Below, piece after piece: positions 1 to 6,975 of a stretch of 54,139 nt of DNA (positions within the stretch are counted from its first letter, which is position 1; every line of letters begins with the position of its first letter). The position numbers and the translations under genes were made by a program. Source of the stretch: Elusimicrobiota bacterium (GTDB taxonomy: Bacteria; Elusimicrobiota; Elusimicrobia; UBA1565; UBA9628); the NCBI GenBank assembly GCA_023249645.1, contig JAHFCF010000018.1, positions 1,438 through 55,576 on the forward strand, written 5' to 3'. The notes beneath the pieces were generated by a model. It made no database searches and had not been told where the DNA came from. It was given only the letters and a program-made list of their open reading frames with translations.

Positions 1-299
1 GCCGCGTGCGCCGGATCCGCATCAGCGAAGGCATGATGCATGAAAAGATAGTAGAGCGGCGGGAAGGGCGGCATGCCGGGCTTGGGGGCCAGATGGAGGA
101 TGTGCCGCCAGTCGCCCTGCGCGATCGCGTCGTGGGATTCCAGCGCCGTCTCCAGATGCACGGCCTGATCCCAGGCCGGGGGCCGGGTATCCAGGCGGAT
201 GAAGGAACGCAGCGCCACGGCCTGCCAGGCGAGGAAGAGCGCTAGACCGAGCAGAGAGAACGCCAGCACGCGCGGGCGGGGCTTGAGTTCCTCGGACAT
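1..299 (-). CDS. Partial polytopic membrane glycosyltransferase-like protein (N-terminus)
   Basis: The gene runs off the left edge, so only about 99 codons are visible. From the ATG at 299 the protein has a basic N-terminus, one hydrophobic helix at about residues 11-28 (VLAFSLLGLALFLAW), then an outside-facing stretch with RPPAWDQAVHLETAL and PPFPPLYYLF. A first membrane helix followed by a W-D-x-A-x-H loop resembles GT39/ArnT-type (PMT_2) transferases, which move sugars from lipid carriers. The family call is inference from a short fragment. A TATACT box at 310-315 lies 10 nt before the ATG. The gene is divergent from the sugar-nucleotide operon, which fits a role in glycan assembly. Confidence 0.6.
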   Translation of the reverse strand, partial: MSEELKPRPRVLAFSLLGLALFLAWQAVALRSFIRLDTRPPAWDQAVHLETALESHDAIAQGDWRHILHLAPKPGMPPFPPLYYLFMHHAFADADPAHA

Positions 300-309
300 G
301 ATGGCGACT

Positions 310-315
310 AGTATA
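310..315 (-). promoter_or_regulatory. -10 box (TATACT) of the divergent membrane glycosyltransferase gene
   Basis: TATACT on the minus strand, 10 nt upstream of the ATG at 299. The implied leader is only a few nucleotides long. Confidence 0.45.
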
Positions 316-327
316 TTTCTTTTTTTG

Positions 328-333
328 TACAAT
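328..333 (+). promoter_or_regulatory. -10 box (TACAAT) of the sugar-nucleotide operon
   Basis: A T-rich run leads into TGTACAAT, ending 12 nt before the ATG at 346. No clear Shine-Dalgarno lies between the box and the start. Confidence 0.5.
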
Positions 334-345
334 CCGCGAACTCCC

Positions 346-1404
346 ATGATGGCCTTGATCCTGATCGGAGGCGAGGGCACGCGGCTGCGGCCCTTCACCT
401 GCGACTATCCCAAGCCCCTTCTGCCCGTGGTCAACCGGCCTTTTCTGGAATACCAGCTCGAGAACTTGAAGCGCCAGGGCGTGCGCGACGTGGCGCTGTG
501 CACGGCCTACAAGCCCTCGCTCTTCCACCGCATGCTCGGCAACGGCAAGCGTCTGGGCATGCGCCTCTCATACGCCCACGAGACCCGCCCCCTGGGCACG
601 GGCGGAGCCGTCAAGAACGCGCACAAGCTCCTCAAGGGCACGGTCCTCATCTTGAACGGCGACGTGCTCCACAACCTCGACGTCCGCGCCTTCCTCGCCT
701 TCCACCGCAAAAGCCGCGCGGAACTCTCCATCTCGCTCACCCGGGTCAAGGACCCCACGCTCTATGGCTCGGTCGTGACCGACGCCTCGGGCCGCATCCA
801 GCGGTTCCTGGAGAAGCCCTCCTGGGATGAGATAACGACCAACACGATCAACGCCGGGGCCTATCTCTTCGAGCCCTCGGTCTTCGAGCGCATCCCGCCG
901 GGGATCCCCTATTCCCTGGAACGCGCCCTTTTCCCGCACATGCTCGAGGAGGGCGCGCGGCTCTTCGCCTTCGTCTCGCGCGGCTACTGGATGGACATCG
1001 GCACGGTCGAAAAATACCTGCAGGTCCATCTGGACGCCCTCGCCGGCGAAGCGCCCGTGCGGCTGCCCGCCCGCCGGCGCGGCATCTGCGCCGAGCGCGG
1101 CGCGAAGCTGGGCCGCCATGTCGAGATCGACGCGGTCAAGGGCCTGCTGGTCTTGGGCCAGCGCGCCCGGGTCGCCGATTACGCGCGGTTCTCGGGCCGA
1201 GTCTGCGTGGGCCCGGACTGCGTCATCGGCCGCGGCGCGTCTTTGGAGGACTGCGTGGTGCTCTCGGGCGCGCGCATCGGCGACGGCGCGTCTTTGAGAC
1301 GCTGCGTGGTCGGCCCGGACTGCCGCGTGGGAGCGCATGCGCTCCTCTCCGAGGGAGCCGCCCTGGCCGGAGGCTCGAAAGTGGGGGCCTATTGCCAGCT
1401 GTGA
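346..1404 (+). CDS. Sugar-1-phosphate nucleotidyltransferase with left-handed beta-helix tail
   Basis: About 352 aa. The N-terminal domain opens with the nucleotide-binding motif GGEGTRLRP (about residues 8-16) and then PKPLLPVVNRP, as in NTP-transferases that make NDP-sugars from sugar-1-phosphates. LILNGDVL holds the metal-binding aspartate and GYWMDIGTVEKY the sugar-binding region. Residues from about 245 contain hexapeptide-type turns (GPDCVIGRGASLEDCVV), a beta-helix tail. The likely product is GDP-mannose or a related NDP-hexose/heptose; the nucleotide cannot be read from sequence. The reading frame is open further upstream, but the -10 box at 328-333 favours ATG 346 or the adjacent ATG 349. 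It is first in a four-gene operon. Confidence 0.88.
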   Translation: MMALILIGGEGTRLRPFTCDYPKPLLPVVNRPFLEYQLENLKRQGVRDVALCTAYKPSLFHRMLGNGKRLGMRLSYAHETRPLGTGGAVKNAHKLLKGTVLILNGDVLHNLDVRAFLAFHRKSRAELSISLTRVKDPTLYGSVVTDASGRIQRFLEKPSWDEITTNTINAGAYLFEPSVFERIPPGIPYSLERALFPHMLEEGARLFAFVSRGYWMDIGTVEKYLQVHLDALAGEAPVRLPARRRGICAERGAKLGRHVEIDAVKGLLVLGQRARVADYARFSGRVCVGPDCVIGRGASLEDCVVLSGARIGDGASLRRCVVGPDCRVGAHALLSEGAALAGGSKVGAYCQL

Positions 1405-1763
1405 AAAAGCCCGAGTCTCTCGCCCATCGCAAGATCAAGATCGTGCCCAAGCCCTGGGGCCGCGAGATCTGGTTCGCCCTGAATCCCCGCTACTGCGGCA
1501 AGATCATCTCGATCCGCAAGGGGCATCGCCTGAGCCTGGCCTATCATAAAATCAAACACGAGACCATCTATGTCCTCCAAGGAAGGCTTTCCCTCATGGC
1601 AGGAAAACGCAGGCTTCTCCTAGGCCCGGGCAAGGTGTTCACAATCACACCGCGCATGATTCACCGCTTTGCCGCGCCCCAGGGAAATGTCACCCTGGTG
1701 GAAGTCTCCACCCCCGAGGTTTGGGATGTGGTAAGGCTCACGGACGACTACGGCCGGGCTTAA
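1401..1763 (+). CDS. Cupin-type phosphomannose isomerase-like protein
   Basis: About 120 aa. The GTG start at 1401 overlaps the preceding TGA (GTGA), implying translational coupling; an upstream in-frame TTG at 1392 is less likely. The sequence holds KPWGREIWF, then RKGHRLSLAYHKIKHETIYVLQG and a second cupin motif (GKVFTITPRMIHRF), with histidines placed to bind a metal. This matches the C-terminal isomerase domain of type II phosphomannose isomerase/GDP-mannose pyrophosphorylase, here as a separate small protein. It probably interconverts fructose-6-P and mannose-6-P (or a related ketose/aldose pair) for the next enzyme. Substrate is inferred from the operon. Confidence 0.8.
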   Translation: MKKPESLAHRKIKIVPKPWGREIWFALNPRYCGKIISIRKGHRLSLAYHKIKHETIYVLQGRLSLMAGKRRLLLGPGKVFTITPRMIHRFAAPQGNVTLVEVSTPEVWDVVRLTDDYGRA

Positions 1764-1772
1764 GGAGAAATC

Positions 1773-3203
1773 ATGGAAGCCAAGACCACGGATATCAAGT
1801 TCGGCACGGACGGCTGGCGCGGGCTCATGGCCCGCGACTTCACTTTCGAGAACGTGCGCCGCGTGGCCCAGGCCGTGGCCGACTACCTGCGCGAGGAATC
1901 CTTGAAAGCTCCCAACCGCAACAAAAACCCCTGGTCCGGCCCCATGGTCGTGGGCTACGACCGGCGCTTCCAGTCGGAGAGCTTCGCCCGCGAGATCGTC
2001 AAGGTCCTGCAAGGCAATAAACTGAACGCCTTCCTCCTCTCAGAACCGGTGCCCACACCCGTCGTGAGCCTTTTGACCCACCGCACCAAGGGCCTGGGCC
2101 TGATGGTCACGGCCAGCCACAACCCCCCCGCCTACAACGGGATCAAGATCAAGTGCGCGGGCTCTTCGGCCTCGGAATCCCTCACCCGGGCCATCGAAGC
2201 CTGCCTTGACCGCAGCCGGCCCACGCGCAGCACGGAGACCAAGGAAAAATCCGTGCGCAAGGAGTATCTCCAGTTCCTGCGCTCCAAGGTCGCCTCGCAA
2301 GCCATCCGCTCCAAACTCAAGAGACCGGTCGTGGTGGATTACCTCTACGGCTCGGGCGCCGGGCTCATGGAAGAGTTCCTGCCCCCCTCGAAGATCATCG
2401 CCATCCACTCCGAGCACGACCCGCTCTTCGGAGGCCTCAATCCGGAACCGGTGGCCGAGAACTTGAAAGAGCTCTGCGCGCGCGTCAAACAGGAAAAGGC
2501 CCTCATCGGCATCGCTCTCGACGGCGACGCTGACCGGGTCGGCGTGGTGGACGAGACGGGCGCGTATCTGACCCCCTGCCAGGTCTTCCCCCTTATCGTC
2601 AATTATCTGGTGAAGCACAAGAAGTTCAAGGGCAAGGTCGTGCAGACCGTCTCCTTGGGCGCCATCTCCGAGCGCGTCGCCAAAGCCTGCGGGATGGCTT
2701 TCGAGGAGGTGCCGGTCGGCTTCAAATTCGTGGCCGAGCGCCTGGCCTCGGGCGAGGCGGTGGTGGGCGGCGAGGAATCGGGCGGCTACGCCTGGAAGGG
2801 CGGGCTGCCGGAGCGCGACGGGCTCATGACCGCGCTCCTTCTCATCGAGATGGTCGCCGTGACGGGCCGCACGCCGAGCCAGCTCTGGAAGGAACTGGAG
2901 ACCCAGCATGGGGCCTCGTATTTCAAGCGCTCGGACTTCAAGCTCCACAAGCCCGTGCCGGACAAGGCGGTCTTCGCGGCCAAGCTCGCCAAGAGGCTGC
3001 CCAAGAAGCTCCTGGGCTCGGACATCCAATCGCTCGTGCAGATCGACGGCCTGAAGATCGTCCTGGCCGACGGCTCGTGGCTGCTCATGCGGCCCTCGGG
3101 GACCGAGCCCCTCATGCGCACCTACGCCGAATCGAACGCCCCCAAACGCACGGTCGAGCTCCTCGATCTGGCCAAGAAGTGGGTCGCGCCCGCGCTCTCA
3201 TGA
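1773..3203 (+). CDS. Phosphomannomutase/phosphoglucomutase
   Basis: A complete 476-aa alpha-D-phosphohexomutase preceded by AGGAGA. All signature motifs are intact: FGTDGWRG near the N-terminus, the phosphoserine loop TASHNP (113-118, Ser115), the Mg-binding DGDADR (250-255), the sugar-specificity loop GGEESGG (332-338) and the phosphate-binding RPSGTEP (440-446). It converts hexose-6-phosphate to hexose-1-phosphate, the substrate of the flanking nucleotidyltransferases. GEESGG is compatible with both mannose and glucose phosphates; the cupin-type isomerase upstream favours mannose. Its stop overlaps the next start (ATGA). Confidence 0.93.
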   Translation: MEAKTTDIKFGTDGWRGLMARDFTFENVRRVAQAVADYLREESLKAPNRNKNPWSGPMVVGYDRRFQSESFAREIVKVLQGNKLNAFLLSEPVPTPVVSLLTHRTKGLGLMVTASHNPPAYNGIKIKCAGSSASESLTRAIEACLDRSRPTRSTETKEKSVRKEYLQFLRSKVASQAIRSKLKRPVVVDYLYGSGAGLMEEFLPPSKIIAIHSEHDPLFGGLNPEPVAENLKELCARVKQEKALIGIALDGDADRVGVVDETGAYLTPCQVFPLIVNYLVKHKKFKGKVVQTVSLGAISERVAKACGMAFEEVPVGFKFVAERLASGEAVVGGEESGGYAWKGGLPERDGLMTALLLIEMVAVTGRTPSQLWKELETQHGASYFKRSDFKLHKPVPDKAVFAAKLAKRLPKKLLGSDIQSLVQIDGLKIVLADGSWLLMRPSGTEPLMRTYAESNAPKRTVELLDLAKKWVAPALS

Positions 3204-4237
3204 CCAAGGCCATCGTCCTGGCCGCCGGAGCGGGCACGCGGCTGCGTCCTCTGACCTACGAGACGCCCAAGCCCATGGTCCCCGTGGTCAACCGCCCGGT
3301 CATCCATCACGTGCTCGACAACCTCCTGCGCCACGGCATCAAGGAGGTCGCGGTCAACCTCCACGCCCATGCGGACCAGATCCGCGGCTACTGCGGCGAC
3401 GGCTCGCGCTGGAGCCTGCGCATCCGCTACTCGCACGAGCCGCACCTGATGGGCACGGCCGGGGCGGCCAAGAAGCTGGAAGGCTTCCTCAAGGACGGCC
3501 CCTTCTTCGTCATGTCCGGAGACGGGCTCTCCGACATCGACTTGACCGAGATGCTCGCCTTCCATCGCCGCCGAAAATCTTTGGCCACCATGGCGGTCAA
3601 GGCCGTGGATTCCCGCTTCGAGTACGGCGTGACCCTCACGAATGCTTCCGGCCGCATCACGGGCTTCAAGGAGAAGCCCAGCTGGGGCGATGTCTTCTCC
3701 AACAAGGTCAACACGGGCATCTACCTTTTCGAGCCCGAGGTCCTGCGCCTGATCCCCGGCCGCAAGATCTACGATTTCGGCAAGGACCTCTGGCCCAAGC
3801 TGCTCAAGATGCGCAAGCCCATCCATGCTTACGAGTGCCGCGGCTACTGGACGGACGTGGGCAATCTCGCCGAGTATCGCCGCTGTCAGATGGACTGTCT
3901 CGACCGCAAGGTCCGCATCAATCTGCCGGGGACCGAACGACGCCGCGGCATCTGGGTCGAGGCCGGCAGCGTGATCGACCCGAAGGCGGTCCTCAAGGCG
4001 CCCTGCCTCATCGGCAAGGGCTGCCGCATCGCGGCCGGCGCCCAGGTGGGACCCTACACCGTCATCGGCGACCGGGCGCACATCGCCCCTGAAGCGGTCT
4101 TGAAGAACTGCATCCTCTTCGACAACGTGACCGTGGGCCGCAACGTGCATCTCTCCAACTGCATCCTGGGCGCGCATGGCCACGTCAAGGAAAACATCAC
4201 CGTCTACGAAGCCGCTGTTCTAAACATCCGCGAATAG
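3200..4237 (+). CDS. Second sugar-1-phosphate nucleotidyltransferase with beta-helix tail
   Basis: 345 aa from the ATG at 3200, which overlaps the mutase stop (ATGA). It is paralogous to the gene at 346: AAGAGTRLRPLTYETPKPMVPVVNRP, then MSGDGLSDID for metal binding, GYWTDVGNLAEY, and a hexapeptide beta-helix from about residue 245. Two pyrophosphorylases in one operon suggest either two NDP-sugars or a catalytic/regulatory pair; sequence does not decide. The last base of its TAG stop and the preceding A belong to the end of the transposon repeat that begins at 4236, so the original C-terminus may have been slightly altered by the insertion. Confidence 0.9.
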   Translation: MTKAIVLAAGAGTRLRPLTYETPKPMVPVVNRPVIHHVLDNLLRHGIKEVAVNLHAHADQIRGYCGDGSRWSLRIRYSHEPHLMGTAGAAKKLEGFLKDGPFFVMSGDGLSDIDLTEMLAFHRRRKSLATMAVKAVDSRFEYGVTLTNASGRITGFKEKPSWGDVFSNKVNTGIYLFEPEVLRLIPGRKIYDFGKDLWPKLLKMRKPIHAYECRGYWTDVGNLAEYRRCQMDCLDRKVRINLPGTERRRGIWVEAGSVIDPKAVLKAPCLIGKGCRIAAGAQVGPYTVIGDRAHIAPEAVLKNCILFDNVTVGRNVHLSNCILGAHGHVKENITVYEAAVLNIRE

Positions 4238-4267
4238 GTGTCAGGCTTTCTCGTATTTTCCGTATTT
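4236..4267 (-). repeat. Left inverted repeat of the RAYT unit
   Basis: 32 bp beginning AGGTGTCAGGCTTTCTCG, the exact reverse complement of 5167-5198. Its first two bases complete the TAG stop codon of the upstream gene. It holds two direct copies of CGTATTT. Confidence 0.9.
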
Positions 4268-4314
4268 TGAACCCCTGGGCGGGAACTTTTTGGCGTGTCA
4301 TTCGTATAGAGTGT

Positions 4315-5193
4315 ATGCCCAGACTCCCCCGATTGCAGCACGGCATCTTCCATGTCATGGCCCGCGGCAATGATGGGCAACCCGTTTTCCTTGATACCAC
4401 GGACTACAACCGCTTTCTCCGCCTCCTGATCGACGCCCGCGAACGTTTCGCCTGTCGGATACATGCTTACTGCCTGATGCCCAACCACTTTCACCTTCTC
4501 CTACGCACGACCGGAATCCCTCTCTCGCCAATCATGCAGTGGATTCTGACTTGCTATGTCCACCGATTCAATAAAAACAGAGAACGTACGGGGCACCTGT
4601 TTCAAAGTAGATTTAAAGCCATCTCCTGCAATAATGACCGTTATTTTCTCGCATTATTGCGATACATCCATCTCAACCCGGTTTCTGCGCAGCAAGCCCA
4701 GAGTGCCGCAGACTGGCCTTGGACAGGCCATCGCGAGTTGAGCGGGGCAGAAAAGGCCCGGATACTCGATATCAGTTTCCCATTGGGGCTCTTTAATCCA
4801 GAAGTCAGAACGGCCATGGCCCAGTACTCACAGTTCATTGCCACGGCTCCAGAGGATATGTCCAGTCCGTTTATCGAGAGTTCATCCGAATCTTCACAAG
4901 AGATCACCCTGCAAGAAGAAGCTGGGCCACCAGAAGACGCCGACTCAAAAACCAGCTTAATTGAAATCGCGGATGCCGTTTCCCGAGATACCGGTCTGTC
5001 TCGGGAAGTCCTTCTAAGTACAAGCCGGGTGCGAACAATTGCCCACGCCAAATGGCTCGTAGCTCGACGTGCCATCTCCCATGGTTTTAATCCATCAGCA
5101 ATCGCTGCGTTCCTGCATTGCTCGCCATCTGTCATTTCCAAAGCCTTGAACACCTCTTTTTCATTGAAATACGGAAAATACGAGAAAGCCTGA
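4315..5193 (+). CDS. REP-associated tyrosine transposase (Y1 family) with DnaA-like C-terminal domain
   Basis: About 292 aa from ATG 4315 ([10 protein letters not shown]); the open frame extends upstream into the inverted repeat but without family similarity. The HUH metal motif is at residues 58-60 in [20 protein letters not shown] follows, and the catalytic tyrosine is probably Tyr117 in [10 protein letters not shown]. Residues about 225-280 ([34 protein letters not shown]) resemble the helix-turn-helix domain IV of DnaA. The final residues KYGKYEKA and the TGA stop are encoded by the right end repeat. RAYTs nick and rejoin single-stranded DNA at REP-type hairpins. AT content is higher than in neighbouring genes, suggesting transfer. 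Confidence 0.92.
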   Translation: MPRLPRLQHGIFHVMARGNDGQPVFLDTTDYNRFLRLLIDARERFACRIHAYCLMPNHFHLLLRTTGIPLSPIMQWILTCYVHRFNKNRERTGHLFQSRFKAISCNNDRYFLALLRYIHLNPVSAQQAQSAADWPWTGHRELSGAEKARILDISFPLGLFNPEVRTAMAQYSQFIATAPEDMSSPFIESSSESSQEITLQEEAGPPEDADSKTSLIEIADAVSRDTGLSREVLLSTSRVRTIAHAKWLVARRAISHGFNPSAIAAFLHCSPSVISKALNTSFSLKYGKYEKA

Positions 5194-5198
5194 CACCT
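5167..5198 (+). repeat. Right inverted repeat of the RAYT unit
   Basis: 32 bp starting AAATACGGAAAATACG and ending GCCTGACACCT. It encodes the last eight residues (KYGKYEKA) and stop of the transposase. It ends seven bases before the metK -10 box. Confidence 0.9.
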
Positions 5199-5204
5199 TT
5201 TTGC

Positions 5205-5210
5205 TAGAAT
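5205..5210 (+). promoter_or_regulatory. -10 box (extended TGCTAGAAT) of metK
   Basis: TTTTTGCTAGAAT directly follows the transposon end, then CCAGGAGGG and the ATG at 5237. The gap is too short for a SAM riboswitch. Confidence 0.55.
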
Positions 5211-5236
5211 ACTCCTACCCCAGGAGGGAATTATTT

Positions 5237-6442
5237 ATGCATCGAGCCAACGGCACGTATCACTTCACCTCAGAATCCGTCACGGAAGGCCACCCGGACA
5301 AGGTCTGCGACCAGATCTCCGACGGCGTCTTGGACGCCGTCTTGAAGGATGACCCGACCGGACGGGTCGCCTGCGAAACCTTCGTCAGCCGTGGCGTGGT
5401 CATCGTGGGCGGCGAGATCACGACCAAGACCTTCGTCGACGTCGACCAGCTCGCGCGCCAGGTCGTCACCGAGATCGGCTACGACCATCCCAAGTACGGA
5501 TTTGACGCCGCCACCTGCGCGGTCTTGAACGCCATCGGCCGCCAATCCCCGGACATCGCCCAGGGCGTGGACACGGGCGGAGCGGGAGATCAGGGCATCA
5601 TGTTCGGCTACGCCTGCCGCGAGACGCCCGAGCTCATGCCGCTGCCGATCATGCTCGCCCATCGTCTCTGCCAGAAGCTCGCCTCGGTGCGCCGCTCCAA
5701 CGAGCTCGATTACCTCGGCCCGGACGGCAAGTCCCAGGTCACGGTCGAATACGTGGACGGACGGCCGCTCCGCGTGGACACGGTGGTCGTCTCCACCCAG
5801 CACACGCCGGACATCCTCGACCGCTCGGGCAAGCAGATCACGGACAAGGCCCGCAATGAGATCATCGAAGCGATCATCAAGCCGATCCTGGGCAAGCGCC
5901 TCATGGACAAGCAGACCCGCTGCCTCATCAACCCCACGGGCAAGTTCGTGGTGGGCGGCCCGATCTCGGACACGGGCGTCACCGGCAGAAAGATCATCGT
6001 GGACACCTACGGCGGCCGCGCCCCGCACGGCGGCGGCGCCTTCTCCGGCAAGGATCCGACAAAGGTGGACCGCTCCGCCTGCTACATGGCCCGCTACATC
6101 GCCAAGAACGTCGTGGCCTCCGGCGCGGCCGACCGATGCACGGTCCAGCTCGCCTACGCCATCGGCGTGGCCGAGCCGGTGGGCGTCTACTTCGACACCC
6201 ACGGCACGGGCCAGGTGGATGAATCCCGCATTGAAGCAGCGGTACGCAAACACTTCCCCATGACCCCGCGCGGCATCATCCAGACCCTGAAGTTGCGCCG
6301 CCCCATCTACCGAGCCACCGCCGCCTACGGCCACTTCGGCCGCGAGGATGCGGGCTTTGAGTGGGAGAAGACGGACAGGGCCGAGGTCCTGCGCGAGGAG
6401 CTTCTGGGCAAGTCGTCCAAAAAAGCCCTTGCCGCTGCTTAA
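5237..6442 (+). CDS. metK: S-adenosylmethionine synthetase
   Basis: 401 aa from ATG 5237, chosen because AGGAGGG lies 8-10 nt upstream and the protein then starts like the family ([13 protein letters not shown]). Intact motifs: GHPDK (18-22), the ATP loop [12 protein letters not shown] (about 115) and the P-loop-like [17 protein letters not shown] (about 265-280). It makes S-adenosylmethionine from methionine and ATP in the cytoplasm. The next small membrane-protein gene starts inside its last codons. Its promoter abuts the RAYT element, so its native upstream region may have been displaced. Confidence 0.97.
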   Translation: MHRANGTYHFTSESVTEGHPDKVCDQISDGVLDAVLKDDPTGRVACETFVSRGVVIVGGEITTKTFVDVDQLARQVVTEIGYDHPKYGFDAATCAVLNAIGRQSPDIAQGVDTGGAGDQGIMFGYACRETPELMPLPIMLAHRLCQKLASVRRSNELDYLGPDGKSQVTVEYVDGRPLRVDTVVVSTQHTPDILDRSGKQITDKARNEIIEAIIKPILGKRLMDKQTRCLINPTGKFVVGGPISDTGVTGRKIIVDTYGGRAPHGGGAFSGKDPTKVDRSACYMARYIAKNVVASGAADRCTVQLAYAIGVAEPVGVYFDTHGTGQVDESRIEAAVRKHFPMTPRGIIQTLKLRRPIYRATAAYGHFGREDAGFEWEKTDRAEVLREELLGKSSKKALAAA

Positions 6443-6875
6443 GCCGGATCTGATCTCAGCACGCCGCCTGCTCTGGCTGGTCTTTGCTCTCTTCATCGCT
6501 TTGGGCGTCTTCGAGCTCCTGAGGCCGACGCCTCGGCTTAAAAGTTCGGACCCGCTCATCGCTGCGCCGGCCTCGCCGCTGACTCCCCCCGCCTCCCCGG
6601 GCAGTCTCGCGGGAGCGGCCATCGGAGAACCGCTCACCCGACCCTCCGGCTACACCAATGAGATGCTCCACCAAGACCTCGAAGCGCAGAAAACGCGCAT
6701 GGGCATCACGTACATCGTCATGCCCTCGCCTCAGCAGAGTTATCTCGAAGAAGCCATGCGCCGATTGCGCTCCGTAGCCGGCGTGCAAAAACTCACGGCC
6801 TCGCCCTCCCCAGCCCCGCTCGCAGGAACGACACCTTCCCTCCTGACAAAGCCGGCCGACCCCAAAACGCCGTAG
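6429..6875 (+). CDS. Small membrane-anchored protein, unknown function
   Basis: About 148 aa if started at TTG 6429, which overlaps the end of metK. The protein has one transmembrane segment near residues 12-31 ([18 protein letters not shown]), then a Pro/Ala/Ser-rich linker and a small globular part with [21 protein letters not shown]. No family is recognised. The overlap implies co-expression with metK. The start is uncertain because no ATG is available close to the helix. The Pro-rich stalk suggests the C-terminal part faces the periplasm. Confidence 0.55.
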   Translation: MPLLKPDLISARRLLWLVFALFIALGVFELLRPTPRLKSSDPLIAAPASPLTPPASPGSLAGAAIGEPLTRPSGYTNEMLHQDLEAQKTRMGITYIVMPSPQQSYLEEAMRRLRSVAGVQKLTASPSPAPLAGTTPSLLTKPADPKTP

Positions 6876-6882
6876 ATCAGGA

Positions 6883-6951
6883 CCAAAAGACCTAAAAAAA
6901 CCTAGGTCCTTTGGCGTTCGGAAATGGCCCATAAGACCTATAGGTCTTATG
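6883..6951 (+). promoter_or_regulatory. CTAGG-type promoter-upstream element, copy 1 (hairpin plus perfect palindrome)
   Basis: Two dyads. The first is CCAAAAGACCTA (6883-6894) paired with TAGGTCCTTTGG (6903-6914) around an 8-nt A-rich loop. The second is a perfect 22-bp palindrome at 6930-6951, CATAAGACCTA followed by its reverse complement, overlapping the predicted -35 of the secreted phospholipase-like gene. The GGTC..AAAG..GACC words recur at seven other promoters of exported proteins. Confidence 0.65.
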
Positions 6952-6963
6952 TAGGAAATCCTT

Positions 6964-6969
6964 TACACT
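6964..6969 (+). promoter_or_regulatory. -10 box (TACACT), leaderless arrangement
   Basis: TTTACACT ends exactly 6 nt before the GTG at 6976. No Shine-Dalgarno is present. Confidence 0.4.
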
Positions 6970-6975
6970 ATAAGT

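Larger units (their letters stand above)
4236..5198. mobile_element. RAYT-type transposable unit with 32-bp inverted ends
   Basis: A 963-bp unit bounded by perfect 32-bp inverted repeats (4236-4267 and 5167-5198) around one REP-associated tyrosine transposase. It lies exactly between the stop of the nucleotidyltransferase and the -10 box of metK, so no gene appears disrupted. Further copies of the end repeat lie at 12207, 25124 and 25506. RAYTs are usually single-copy and associated with many short repeats; here the gene itself is flanked by them. Confidence 0.85.

Noticed and set aside
199..345. Upstream extension of the first nucleotidyltransferase frame to 199
   Set aside because: The extension overlaps the divergent membrane gene and its promoter, and contains no family sequence; the -10 box at 328 lies inside it.
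5199..5236. SAM riboswitch upstream of metK
   Set aside because: The transcript leader is about 20-30 nt, too short for any known SAM-binding RNA.
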